64,000 nt of DNA from Caldimonas caldifontis (GCF_002930615.1 NZ_PSNX01000010.1:186001-250000), one strand, 5' to 3'. Numbered from the stretch's first letter, positions 40,052 through 49,413 are shown. Notes: generated by a model not told the origin, from the letters alone. Program-made: numbers and translations.

Positions 40052-41353
40052 TCAGAGAGCATCCTTCAACCGGTAGTAGGCCATGCCCAACACCAGCGCC
40101 GGCATGCGCAGCCAGCGTCCACCCGGAAAGGGTCGGTGGCGCAGGCGTGCAAAGGTATCGAAGCGTGCCGCATCACCCGTCATGGCTTCGGCCACCAGAC
40201 GGCCGGCCAGGCCGGTGAGTGCGAGGCCATGGCCCGAGAATCCCTGCAGGTAATAGATGCTCTGACCTTGGGCGGGCAGGCGGCCGAAATCGGGCGCACG
40301 GTTCATCGAGATGTCGACGAAGCCACCCCATGCAAACTCCACGGGGATGTCGCGCAGCGCAGGGAAGGTGCGCGCCATCCGCTGCTGCAAGCCGCTGGCC
40401 AGGTCTCGGGGCGTGCGGGTGCTGTAGCTGACGCGTCCCCCATAGAGCATGCGCTCATCGGCAGTCGGACGGAAGTAGTCAAGCACGAAGTTGGTGTCGC
40501 ACACGGCCGATCGTGAGGGGATGAGCTTGCGCACCGTCTCGGAGCCCAACGGCCGCGAACACACGATATAGGTGCCGACCGGCATGATGCGTGCCTCGAG
40601 TTGGGGCGCCAGGCCTTGCAGGTAGACATTGCCCGCCAGGAGGACCTGCGACGCTCGCACACGCCCCTTCGGTGTTTGCAGCACAGGACGAGCGCCTGCG
40701 GACCATCGCTCCACCGGTGTGTTCTCATGAAGGCGAACACCCAATCGGGCGGCCGCGTCGGCCAGACCCAGCGTGTACTTCAGGGGATGGAGGTGACCCG
40801 AGAGGGCGTCATGCACCCCACTGTGAAAGCGTGGGCTGTCGATCCAGTCCGGCAACTCGGCCGGACCGATCCAGCGCGTGTCGAACCCATAGACCTTGGC
40901 CATATGCTCATGCCATCGGCGCAAGGCCCGCGACTTGCGTTCGCCTTCGGCGACAGCCAGGTAGCCGGCCTGCCAGTCGCAGTCGATGCCGAAGCGTTCA
41001 CAGCGCGAGTGAATGAGGCCCAGCGCCTCCAGCGTCATGGCCCAGACCCGTCGGGCCTCATCCAGGCCGAGCTGGGACTCAATTTCGGCCTGGTCGCAGG
41101 CCAGCCCCGCAAGCGCCTGGCCGCCGTTGCGCCCCGAGGCTCCCCAACCCACTTCCCGCGCCTCGAGCAGGGCCACGGTACGTCCGCGGTCCGCCAGTTC
41201 GATCGCAGCGGACAGTCCGGCAAGCCCGCCACCCACGACGGCCACGTCCACGTCGAGATCATGGTCCAGTGCCGCAAAGCGCTGCACACGCGGTGCCGTG
41301 GCCGCGTAATAGGAGTCGCGCGCAAGATCCTGATCGATGCGCAGCAGGCTCAT
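40052..41353 (-). CDS. puuB: FAD-dependent gamma-glutamylputrescine oxidoreductase
   Basis: 433 residues, DadA-like FAD oxidase. FAD-binding motif VDVAVVGGGLAGLSAAIELAD (about 35-55), then LLEAREVGWGASGRNGGQAL, typical of PuuB. The last third has YYLQGFSGHGLALTGLAGRLVAEA. It oxidises gamma-glutamylputrescine to the aldehyde for PuuC. The opening DSYYAATA is the E. coli PuuB-like start. It follows the aminotransferase gene by 27 bp. No signal peptide. Confidence 0.92.
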   Translation of the reverse strand: MSLLRIDQDLARDSYYAATAPRVQRFAALDHDLDVDVAVVGGGLAGLSAAIELADRGRTVALLEAREVGWGASGRNGGQALAGLACDQAEIESQLGLDEARRVWAMTLEALGLIHSRCERFGIDCDWQAGYLAVAEGERKSRALRRWHEHMAKVYGFDTRWIGPAELPDWIDSPRFHSGVHDALSGHLHPLKYTLGLADAAARLGVRLHENTPVERWSAGARPVLQTPKGRVRASQVLLAGNVYLQGLAPQLEARIMPVGTYIVCSRPLGSETVRKLIPSRSAVCDTNFVLDYFRPTADERMLYGGRVSYSTRTPRDLASGLQQRMARTFPALRDIPVEFAWGGFVDISMNRAPDFGRLPAQGQSIYYLQGFSGHGLALTGLAGRLVAEAMTGDAARFDTFARLRHRPFPGGRWLRMPALVLGMAYYRLKDAL

Positions 41354-41380
41354 GCAGCGTGGGCTCGGCGGCTCCGCGGT

Positions 41381-42688
41381 TCAGCGCACGCGCCGGATGG
41401 CGTCAGCCACCGTACTGACGATCCGATCGATGTGCGACTTCTCGATGATCAGCGGCGGTGACAGCGCGATGGTGTCACCGGTGGTGCGGATCAGCACCCC
41501 GTGCTCCCAGCAGTCGAGGAAGACCTCGAAGGCCCGCTTGGCCGGCTCCTCCGGGCGCGAGGCGAGTTCAATGCCGCCCACCAGCCCGATGTTGCGCACG
41601 TCGATCACATGCGGCAGGCCTTTGAGTGAGTGCACGGCATCGGCAAAGTACGCCTGCATCTCGGAAGCCCGCGTGAGCAGGCCATCGTCTGCGTAGGTGT
41701 CCAAGGTGCCCAGGGCCGCCGCACAAGCCAGAGGGTGAGCGGAATACGTATAGCCGTGAAAGAACTCGATCAGGTGCTCGGGACCTTGCATGAACGCGTC
41801 GTGGATTGCCTGTTTCACGAACACGGCACCCATGGGGACGCAGCCATTCGTGATGCCCTTCGCCACGGTCATCAGGTCAGGCGTCACGCCGAAGGTCTGC
41901 GCCGCAAAGGGCTGGCCGGTACGGCCGAAACCGGTGATCACTTCGTCGAAGATCAGCAGGATGCCGTGCTTGTCGCAGATCTCACGCAGACGCTGCAGGT
42001 AGCCTTGCGGTGGGATCAGCACGCCGGTCGAGCCCGCGACGGGCTCGACGATCACCGCGGCGATGGTCGAGGCGTCGTGCAGCGCGATCAGGCGTTCCAG
42101 GTCGTCAGCGAACTCTGCGCCGTGAGCCGGTTGGCCGCGCGAGTAGGCATTGCGGGCCGGGTCGTGGGTGTGGCGGATGTGGTCCACCCCTGCGAGCAAG
42201 GTGCCGAACATCTTGCGGTTGGCCACCATGCCGCCCACCGAGATGCCGCCGAAGTTCACGCCGTGGTAGCCGCGCTCGCGCCCGATCAGCCGGGTGCGCT
42301 GACCTTCGCCCCGGACACGGTGGTAGGCGATGGCCATCTTCAGCGCTGTCTCCACAGACTCCGAGCCGGAGTTGGTGTAGAAGACCTTGTTCATCCCAGG
42401 CGGGGTGATCTTCACGAGTCGCTCGGCCAGTTCGAAGGCCTTGGGGTGTCCCATCTGGAAGGGAGGGGCGTAGTCGAGCTCGGCCGCCTGCTGCTGGATC
42501 GCCTGAACGATCTTCGGGCGTGCATGACCGGCATTCACACACCACAGCCCGGCCACGCCATCGAGCACCTGGCGACCCTCGGGCGTCCAGAAATACATCC
42601 CGTCGGCCCGCGCCAGCAGGCGAGGGGCCTTCTTGAACTGGCGGTTGGCCGTGAACGGCATCCAGTAGGCGTCGAGGTCCTGGTACAT
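41381..42688 (-). CDS. Class III omega-aminotransferase, omega-amino acid:pyruvate type
   Basis: 435 residues. AYWMPFTANRQFKKAPRLLARADG, GLWCVNAGHARPKIVQAI and DYAPPFQMGHPKAFELAERL are those of beta-alanine/omega-amino acid:pyruvate aminotransferases. FYTNSGSESVETALKMA is the phosphate site and TVAKGITNGCVPMGA holds the PLP Lys. FDEVITGFGRTGQPF is also complete. It might act on GABA, beta-alanine or diamines; context suggests GABA to succinic semialdehyde. ATG 42688 with AGGAG 9 bases upstream. First gene of the minus-strand polyamine run; the divergent regulator starts 161 bp away. Confidence 0.88.
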   Translation of the reverse strand: MYQDLDAYWMPFTANRQFKKAPRLLARADGMYFWTPEGRQVLDGVAGLWCVNAGHARPKIVQAIQQQAAELDYAPPFQMGHPKAFELAERLVKITPPGMNKVFYTNSGSESVETALKMAIAYHRVRGEGQRTRLIGRERGYHGVNFGGISVGGMVANRKMFGTLLAGVDHIRHTHDPARNAYSRGQPAHGAEFADDLERLIALHDASTIAAVIVEPVAGSTGVLIPPQGYLQRLREICDKHGILLIFDEVITGFGRTGQPFAAQTFGVTPDLMTVAKGITNGCVPMGAVFVKQAIHDAFMQGPEHLIEFFHGYTYSAHPLACAAALGTLDTYADDGLLTRASEMQAYFADAVHSLKGLPHVIDVRNIGLVGGIELASRPEEPAKRAFEVFLDCWEHGVLIRTTGDTIALSPPLIIEKSHIDRIVSTVADAIRRVR

Positions 42689-42777
42689 CGCGGGTCTCCT
42701 GTGGGCGCGGGCCGGCCCATGCCTTCCCAGCATGGTTCACCCCCGCGCGAAGTCAAGCGCCAGTCTAGGCGGGGGCG

Positions 42778-42837
42778 TGCGCAATAGGCTTGCGCAATGG
42801 GGGTGGGGAAGCCCTGGCCTTTCGCATAAGATGCGAA
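42778..42837. promoter_or_regulatory. Operator candidates for the Lrp/AsnC regulator
   Basis: Direct repeats TGCGCAATAGG (42778-42788) and TGCGCAATGGG (42791-42801), then the perfect palindrome TTCGCAT-aag-ATGCGAA (42821-42837). They lie between the divergent aminotransferase (42688) and asnC-like gene (42850). The 12-mer TCGCATAAGATG within the palindrome occurs again at 44418-44429. Confidence 0.6.
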
Positions 42838-42849
42838 CATTCATCCGTT

Positions 42850-43341
42850 ATGCACAATCCCATGCGCCCCTTGCTGCCTTCTGTGCAACTCGATGCGATC
42901 GACCGCGCCATTCTGGAGGTCCTGCAGGAGGATGCACGCCTGACGAACGTCGAACTGGCCGAGCGGGTGCACCTGTCGCCGTCGGCCTGCCTGCGCCGGG
43001 TCCGTCAACTGGAAGAAGCCGGCGTGATTGCGCAGTACGTGGCGTTGCTCAACCCCAAGAGCGTGGGGCAGCCCGGCACCTCCTTCACCATCGTCAACGT
43101 CGAGCGGACCACGCCCGACACCCTGCGCAGCTTCGAGCAGGCCGTGCGCGACGAGCCGCAGATCCTCGACTGCTTCTACGTGGCAGGCAGCAACGACTAC
43201 CTGCTGCGCTTCACTTACCGCGATGCCGAGGACCTCGAACGCTTCCACGCGGACGTGCTGGCGCGTCTGCCAGGTGTCGTGCGATCGAACTCGATGCTGG
43301 TGCTGCGCACCGTCAAGAAGACGACGGCGCTGCCGTTGTGA
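42850..43341 (+). CDS. Lrp/AsnC-family transcriptional regulator
   Basis: 163 residues. HTH_AsnC (about 14-60; DAIDRAILEVLQEDARLTNVE, SPSACLRRVRQLEEAGVI) followed by an effector-binding RAM domain (about 78-155; DCFYVAGSNDYLLRF). ATG 42850 is followed by another ATG at 42862; either could be used. It is divergent from the polyamine run and likely controls it and itself through the palindrome just upstream. Its 3' end overlaps the agmatinase 3' end by 29 bp. The effector is unknown; amino acids or polyamine-linked compounds are plausible. Confidence 0.9.
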   Translation: MHNPMRPLLPSVQLDAIDRAILEVLQEDARLTNVELAERVHLSPSACLRRVRQLEEAGVIAQYVALLNPKSVGQPGTSFTIVNVERTTPDTLRSFEQAVRDEPQILDCFYVAGSNDYLLRFTYRDAEDLERFHADVLARLPGVVRSNSMLVLRTVKKTTALPL

Positions 43342-44266
43342 CGCCGGCGCTGCGGGCCATGCGGCCGCACAGGTAGGTCCAGACGAAGGCTGCGGCGGCC
43401 TGGCTCGTCAGTTCTGCGTGGTCGTAGGGTGGCGCCACTTCCACGCAGTCCATGCCCACGAAAGGCAGGTCGGCCAGTTCCTCCAGCAAAGTCAGGACCT
43501 GGGTGCTCGTGAGCCCCCCCGGCTCGGGCGTGCCCGTGCCCGGCGCGAAGCTGGGGTCGAGGCAGTCGATGTCCAGCGTGAGATACATCGGTGGCCGACC
43601 AGACGCCTGCCAGCGCTCGCGGATGGCCTGGACGACCGGAGCCATGCCGGCCGGGCCATCCCGTCCACGCAGGTCCCGGGCCGTGAAGATCTGCCCACCG
43701 CGATCGCGAACGTACTCGCGCGCGGCCCGCTCCCCCGACGAGCGGATGCCGATCTGCGTGACACATTCCGGCACCACCAGACCTTGCTGAAAGGCTTCAT
43801 GCACCCAGGTGCCGTGCCCGCTGGGCTCGCCGAAGTGGTCCTCCCAGGTGTCGCAGTGGGCATCGAAGTGCACCACCGCCAGGGGCTGTCCCAGCCATTC
43901 GCGGTAGGCCTGCAGCAAGGGCAGGGTGATGGAGTGATCGCCGCCCAGCCACACCATGTGGTGCTGGCGGATGAGCGTCTTCACGAGAGGTGCCATCGCG
44001 TAGCGCATGTCTGCCAGCGATGTGTTGGGCAGCGGCAGGTCGCCACGATCGGTGAGCTGGTTTTGCGGCGCCACATCGAAATGAGGATGGATGCCGTCGC
44101 ACAGCATGTGGCTGGCTTCCCGGATGGCACGCGGGCCGAAGCGAGCGCCCGGTCGGTTGGTGACGGCGCCGTCCCAGGCAATGCCCCCGATCCCGTAGGG
44201 ACGGGCCAGCTCGTTGCGGGCGGACTTCAGGAAGCTGCTGTCGGACAGGAAGGCAAAGGCTGTCAT
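43313..44266 (-). CDS. speB: Agmatinase
   Basis: 317 residues, ureohydrolase family. Two-Mn(II) site: His111 (GGDHSIT), Asp135, His137 and Asp139 (FDAHCDTW), Asp232 and Asp234 (LDIDCLDPSFAPGTGTPEPG). The PYGIGGIAWDGAVTNRPGAR start is agmatinase-type rather than arginase-type. It turns agmatine into putrescine and urea, feeding the Puu and transaminase routes alongside. Guanidinobutyrase activity is an alternative in this family. The gene is tail-to-tail with the Lrp/AsnC gene and overlaps it by 29 bp. Confidence 0.9.
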   Translation of the reverse strand: MTAFAFLSDSSFLKSARNELARPYGIGGIAWDGAVTNRPGARFGPRAIREASHMLCDGIHPHFDVAPQNQLTDRGDLPLPNTSLADMRYAMAPLVKTLIRQHHMVWLGGDHSITLPLLQAYREWLGQPLAVVHFDAHCDTWEDHFGEPSGHGTWVHEAFQQGLVVPECVTQIGIRSSGERAAREYVRDRGGQIFTARDLRGRDGPAGMAPVVQAIRERWQASGRPPMYLTLDIDCLDPSFAPGTGTPEPGGLTSTQVLTLLEELADLPFVGMDCVEVAPPYDHAELTSQAAAAFVWTYLCGRMARSAGVTTAAPSSS

Positions 44267-44403
44267 GGAAAAGTGCGGAAGCAGGGCGTGACGTCCACTC
44301 TAGACCAAGGCACTTTTTGCATCACGCAATTTTGTTTTCTTGATGTGAAAAGTGCTGATGCGGCGGCGCGCCATTTTTTTTCATTGTGGTAGAGATAATT
44401 TTA

Positions 44404-44468
44404 TATCGCAAAAAGTATCGCATAAGATGTTGATTTTATTGAGTTTGATGAAGAGTCTTATATAAGAC
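44404..44468. promoter_or_regulatory. Repeats and palindrome upstream of isocitrate lyase
   Basis: The 286-bp stretch 44267-44552 is strikingly AT-rich against its surroundings. TATCGCA occurs twice 12 bp apart (44404-44410 and 44416-44422), the second overlapping the TCGCATAAGATG shared with the asnC operator. A perfect GTCTTATATAAGAC lies at 44455-44468, 84 bp before aceA. TTGC-atcac-GCAA is at 44317-44329 near speB. No gene is seen. I could not fix the aceA promoter. Confidence 0.6.
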
Positions 44469-44552
44469 ACAAGTGTTGGCGAAGGGCTGCTGTCTCCCTA
44501 TGCTTGAGTCCATTGCAACCCTTCATCTCTCTCTTGCAGAACGGAGCCTCTC

Positions 44553-45851
<1,299 letters not shown>

Positions 45852-45865
45852 TCCCGGCTCTGACT

Positions 45866-45953
45866 GCCGGCCGCAAAGGCCGGCGGATGGAGACGCTCCG
45901 CATCCTGGTGGATGTCTTGGCCCGCAGGCTTAACCGCCCGCGGGTCTTTTTTT
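45866..45953 (+). terminator. Terminator after aceA (two hairpins)
   Basis: First hairpin GCCGGCC-gcaaa-GGCCGGC (45866-45884) without T-run. Second: CCCGC...GCGGG (45921-45925 with 45940-45944) with an inner GGC/GCC and a TTTTTTT tail (45947-45953). The second is a good intrinsic terminator. Confidence 0.7.
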
Positions 45954-46013
45954 GGCACTGCGGTACAATCAGGTCATTGTTTTCTGGCAAGAGCGAGAAA
46001 GGCACGACGGGTT

Positions 46014-46055
46014 ATGACACCGCGAACTTCGACCCCCTTCACCACAGAGGTCTAG
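46014..46055 (+). CDS. Threonine-rich leader peptide of thrS
   Basis: 13 codons encoding MTPRTSTPFTTEV, stop TAG. Five of 13 residues are Thr, using codons ACA, ACT, ACC, ACC, ACA. AAAGG lies 11 bases upstream. The peptide lies within the thrS leader directly before mutually exclusive hairpins, so it probably senses threonyl-tRNA charging. The product itself is unlikely to have another function. Confidence 0.72.
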   Translation: MTPRTSTPFTTEV

Positions 46056-46097
46056 TCGGTCGGCCGCGGCTTTCGTTCGTCTTTGTTCTTCCTGATG

Positions 46098-46125
46098 AAA
46101 AGCGCGGCGCCCCCCGCGCTTTTTT
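46098..46125 (+). terminator. Intrinsic terminator before thrS (attenuator)
   Basis: Perfect 10-bp stem AAAAGCGCGG (46098-46107) / CCGCGCTTTT (46114-46123), 6-base loop, T-run TTTTTT. It lies 17 bp upstream of the thrS ATG. Confidence 0.85.
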
Positions 46126-46142
46126 GTTTCTGGAGATCCTTC

Positions 46143-48065
46143 ATGGTTAGCGTTCTACTCCCCGATGGCTCGCGACGCGAGTTTCCCGCTCCGGTGTCTG
46201 TGGCCGAGGTGGCCGGCTCGATCGGCGCTGGCCTGGCCAAGGCTGCCCTGGCAGGGCGCATTGGCCGGGGCGATGCGGCCCGGCTGGTGGACACGAGCTA
46301 CGTGATCGAGGGGCAGGATGTCCCGCTGGCGATCGTGACCGACAAGGACGACGACGGCTTGGACATCATGCGCCACTCCACGGCCCACCTGCTGGCCTAC
46401 GCCGTGAAGGAACTGTTCCCCGATGCCCAGGTGACCATCGGCCCGACGGTGGAGAACGGCTTCTACTACGACTTCTCCTACAAGCGCCCCTTCACCCCCG
46501 AGGATCTGGCGGCCATCGAAAAGAAGATGGCCGAGCTGGCGAAGAGGGATGAGAAGGTCGTGCGCAAGGTCATGCCGCGCGACGAGGCCGTGGCCTACTT
46601 CAAAAGCCTGGGGGAGCACTACAAGGCCGAGATCATCGCCAGCATCCCGGCCGGTGAGGACGTGTCGCTCTACAGCGAAGGCAACTTCACCGACCTGTGC
46701 CGTGGCCCGCACGTGCCCAGCACGGGCAAGCTCAAGCACTTCAAGCTGATGAAGGTGGCCGGTGCCTACTGGCGTGGCGATCACCGCAACGAGCAACTGC
46801 AGCGCATCTACGGCACGGCCTGGGCCACCAAGGAAGAGCTCCAGCAGTACCTGCACATGCTGGAGGAAGCCGAAAAGCGCGACCACCGCAAGCTCGGGCG
46901 CGAACTGGACCTCTTCCATCTGGACGAGCATGCGCCGGGGCTCGTGTTCTGGCACCCCAGGGGATGGACGCTGTGGCAGCAGGTCGAGCAGTACATGCGC
47001 GCGGTGTACCGCGACAACGGCTACCTGGAGGTCAAGGGCCCGCAGATTCTGGACAGGACGCTGTGGGAGAAGACCGGCCACTGGGACAAGTACCGGGACA
47101 ACATGTTCACGACGGAGAGCGAAAAGCGCGACTACGCGCTCAAGCCCATGAACTGCCCGGGTCATCTGCTCATCTTCAAGCAGGGCATCAAGAGCTACCG
47201 CGACCTGCCGCTGCGCTACGGCGAGTTCGGCCAGTGCCACCGCAATGAACCGACCGGGGGGCTGCACGGCATCATGCGTGTGCGCGGTTTCACGCAGGAC
47301 GATGGCCACATCTTCTGTACCGAAGACCAGATCCTGGACGAATGCGTGGCCTACACGGCGCTTTTGCAAAAGGTGTACAAGGACTTCGGCTTCGAGCAGA
47401 TCATCTACAAGGTCGCCACGCGGCCCGAGGCCCGCATCGGCTCGGACGAGTCCTGGGACAGGGCCGAGCACGCCTTGATGGAAAGCCTGCGCCGAGCCGG
47501 CTGTGAGTTCGAAATTGCCCCCGGTGATGGGGCCTTCTACGGTCCGAAGATCGAGTACACGCTCAAGGACGCCCTGGGACGCCAGTGGCAATGCGGCACG
47601 ATGCAGGTGGATTTTTCCATGCCGCAACGACTGGGTGCCGAATATGTGGCGGAAGACGGCCACCGGAAGCCGCCAGTCATGCTGCACCGAGCCATCGTTG
47701 GCAGCCTGGAGCGGTTCATCGGCATTCTGATCGAACAGCATGCCGGTGCCTTGCCGGCTTGGCTGGCGCCCGTGCAGGTGGTGATTGCCAACATCACCGA
47801 TGCCCAGGCCGACTACGTCCAGGAAGTGGCCAAAACGCTTCAAAAACAAGGACTTAGGATTGCGACCGATTTGCGCAACGAGAAAATCACGTATAAAATC
47901 CGTGAGCATTCCTTGCAGAAGGTTCCGTACATCCTCGTCCTTGGCGACAAGGAAAAAGCGTCCGGGGCCGTTGCGGTGCGCGCCCGAGGCAATCAGGATC
48001 TCGGTGTGATGAGCCTCGAATCCTTCGTTCAGAAGGTCGCGAGCGACATTGCCCAGAAGCTGTGA
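46143..48065 (+). CDS. thrS: Threonyl-tRNA synthetase
   Basis: 640 residues (E. coli 642). Order: TGS domain (1-62), editing/SAD domain (about 65-240; [22 protein letters not shown], the HxxxH of the editing site), class II core (about 245-535; [20 protein letters not shown] with the zinc Cys, [19 protein letters not shown] motif 2) and anticodon-binding domain (about 540-640). ATG 46143 with GGAG 8 bases upstream gives [14 protein letters not shown]; longer frame to 46083 would cross the terminator. First gene of the infC-rpmI-rplT-pheST run. Confidence 0.97.
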   Translation: MVSVLLPDGSRREFPAPVSVAEVAGSIGAGLAKAALAGRIGRGDAARLVDTSYVIEGQDVPLAIVTDKDDDGLDIMRHSTAHLLAYAVKELFPDAQVTIGPTVENGFYYDFSYKRPFTPEDLAAIEKKMAELAKRDEKVVRKVMPRDEAVAYFKSLGEHYKAEIIASIPAGEDVSLYSEGNFTDLCRGPHVPSTGKLKHFKLMKVAGAYWRGDHRNEQLQRIYGTAWATKEELQQYLHMLEEAEKRDHRKLGRELDLFHLDEHAPGLVFWHPRGWTLWQQVEQYMRAVYRDNGYLEVKGPQILDRTLWEKTGHWDKYRDNMFTTESEKRDYALKPMNCPGHLLIFKQGIKSYRDLPLRYGEFGQCHRNEPTGGLHGIMRVRGFTQDDGHIFCTEDQILDECVAYTALLQKVYKDFGFEQIIYKVATRPEARIGSDESWDRAEHALMESLRRAGCEFEIAPGDGAFYGPKIEYTLKDALGRQWQCGTMQVDFSMPQRLGAEYVAEDGHRKPPVMLHRAIVGSLERFIGILIEQHAGALPAWLAPVQVVIANITDAQADYVQEVAKTLQKQGLRIATDLRNEKITYKIREHSLQKVPYILVLGDKEKASGAVAVRARGNQDLGVMSLESFVQKVASDIAQKL

Positions 48066-48069
48066 CGCG

Positions 48070-48089
48070 CGGGGTGGGGCCCCACCCCG
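48070..48089. repeat. 20-bp perfect palindrome between thrS and infC
   Basis: CGGGGTGGGGCCCCACCCCG, 5 bp after the thrS stop. No T-run follows. It can act as weak terminator, RNA-processing or mRNA 3'-end barrier; the downstream TTTATTTATGG before infC is the only AT-rich spot. Confidence 0.7.
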
Positions 48090-48154
48090 TCGTACGCCTG
48101 TTGCCGTTGGGCGCGTGTGATTTATTTATGGGCTTGTCCCTGGGGATCTGAACC

Positions 48155-48703
48155 ATCGCTACTTTCCTTGACCGTCGCATTCCGAACGCGGAGCGCAAGC
48201 ATCGACTGAACCGTGAGATCACTGCACCCGAGGTGCGTCTGAACGGGCCTGACAATGAGCCGCTGGGCATCGTGAGCCTCTCTGAGGCGCTGCGCATGGC
48301 CGCTGAAGCCGACGTCGATCTGGTGGAGATCGCCGCGACGGCCACGCCGCCGGTGTGTCGCCTGATGGACTACGGCAAGTTCAAGTACCAGGAGCAGAAG
48401 AAGGCGCACGAGGCGAAGCAGAAGCAGCACGTCATCGACATCAAGGAAGTGAAGTTCCGCCCCGGTACCGACGAGGGGGATTACCAGATCAAGCTGCGCA
48501 ATCTGCGCCGCTTCCTGGAAGACGGGGACAAGGGCAAGGTAACGCTGAGATTCCGCGGGCGTGAGATCACGCACCAGGAGATCGGCATGAAGTTGCTGGA
48601 GCGTGTGCGAGATGACCTGGCTGACGTGAGCGTCGTCGAAAACATGCCCAAACTCGAAGGCCGCCAGATGATCATGATTCTGGCGCCGAAGAAAAAGAAA
48701 TGA
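48155..48703 (+). CDS. infC: Translation initiation factor IF-3, AUC start
   Basis: Prevents premature subunit joining and checks the initiator tRNA. The frame with conserved residues begins at ATC 48155 ([22 protein letters not shown]), giving 182 residues; first ATG would cut the N-terminal domain. The next possible starts are ATT 48179 and GTG 48233, the latter losing NREITAPE, part of the domain. N-terminal domain (about 25-95; [40 protein letters not shown]) and C-terminal domain (about 97-180; [34 protein letters not shown]). Rare start codons allow IF-3 autoregulation in E. coli (AUU). Confidence 0.9.
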   Translation: MATFLDRRIPNAERKHRLNREITAPEVRLNGPDNEPLGIVSLSEALRMAAEADVDLVEIAATATPPVCRLMDYGKFKYQEQKKAHEAKQKQHVIDIKEVKFRPGTDEGDYQIKLRNLRRFLEDGDKGKVTLRFRGREITHQEIGMKLLERVRDDLADVSVVENMPKLEGRQMIMILAPKKKK

Positions 48704-48719
48704 TCACCCGCGGGTGATC
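48702..48719. repeat. 18-bp perfect palindrome after infC, in the rpmI leader
   Basis: GATCACCCGCGGGTGATC overlaps the infC stop. It is followed by a second structured block, GGCGAC-ggttg-GTCGCC (48727-48743). The 122 bp before rpmI may form the leader structure through which ribosomal protein L20 controls its operon in other bacteria; no motif proof. Confidence 0.65.
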
Positions 48720-48825
48720 CGCTCCCCGGCGACGGTTGGTCGCCGCGCCGGGGCAAGTGGCCCGGGGCAACCAAGCCCGCGAAAGGTTCGCGGCGCCTCA
48801 CGGGCACAACCAAGAAGGAGCAGTC

Positions 48826-49029
48826 ATGCCCAAGATGAAGACCAAGAAGAGCGCGGCCAAGCGGTTCCGCGTTCGCCCGGGTGGCACCGTCAAGCGGGGC
48901 CAGGCGTTCAAGCGCCACATCCTCACCAAGAAGTCGACCACTCGCAAGCGTCAGCTGCGGGGTGCGACCAACGTTCACGACACCAACATGGGTCACATCG
49001 CTCAGATGATGCCCTTTGCTGGCCTGTAA
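48826..49029 (+). CDS. rpmI: 50S ribosomal protein L35
   Basis: 67 residues, [20 protein letters not shown] as in the bL35 family, with AAGGAG 6 bases before the ATG. The typical basic core [16 protein letters not shown] is present. Binds 23S rRNA. Co-transcribed with rplT, which starts 25 bp later. A longer frame to 48736 is unsupported. Confidence 0.97.
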   Translation: MPKMKTKKSAAKRFRVRPGGTVKRGQAFKRHILTKKSTTRKRQLRGATNVHDTNMGHIAQMMPFAGL

Positions 49030-49053
49030 ACACTCGGTTGAAGGAGAAAACAC

Positions 49054-49413
49054 ATGCCTCGCGTCAAACGTGGTGTTACCGCCCGCGCCCGCCACAAGAA
49101 GGTTCTGGCCCTCGCCAAGGGCTTCCGGGGTCGCCGGAAGAACGTCTTCCGCATCGCCAAGCAGGCGGTGATGAAGGCTGGGCAATACGCCTACCGTGAC
49201 CGCCGCGCCAAGAAGCGCGTGTTCCGCCAGCTCTGGATCGCCCGTATCAATGCGGCGGCCCGTGAGCAAGGCCTGACCTACAGCAAGTTCATGAACGGCA
49301 TCAAGAAGGCGGCGATCGAGATCGACCGCAAGGTGCTGGCCGACCTCGCTGTGCACGATCCCGCTGCGTTTGGCAGCATCGTTGCCAAGGTGAAGGCCCA
49401 ACTCGCTGCTTGA
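49054..49413 (+). CDS. rplT: 50S ribosomal protein L20
   Basis: 119 residues, bL20 family. [40 protein letters not shown] and [18 protein letters not shown] are diagnostic. Early 50S assembly protein; in other bacteria it represses its own operon by binding the leader. AAGGAG stands 8 bases before the ATG. A strong terminator follows. Confidence 0.97.
   Translation: MPRVKRGVTARARHKKVLALAKGFRGRRKNVFRIAKQAVMKAGQYAYRDRRAKKRVFRQLWIARINAAAREQGLTYSKFMNGIKKAAIEIDRKVLADLAVHDPAAFGSIVAKVKAQLAA

Larger units (their letters stand above)
45964..46130 (+). promoter_or_regulatory. thrS attenuator leader
   Basis: A -10-like TACAAT (45964-45969; no good -35 seen) starts a leader that holds: a Thr-rich leader peptide (46014-46055); arm 1:2 pairing of CCGCG (46020-46024) with CGCGG (46065-46069) and CGACC (46030-46034) with GGTCG (46058-46062); an antiterminator arm CCGCGGCTTT (46064-46073) complementary, with one bulge, to AAAGCGCGG (46099-46107); and an intrinsic terminator (46098-46125). 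Arms 1:2 overlap the antiterminator arm, so stalled ribosomes on Thr codons would favour read-through into thrS. Confidence 0.75.

Noticed and set aside
45941-45969. A full sigma-70 promoter for thrS
   Set aside because: TACAAT is a fair -10 but no -35 is found at 16-18 bp; TTGGCA (45952-45957) is only 6 bp away. Kept only as a -10 candidate inside the leader entry.
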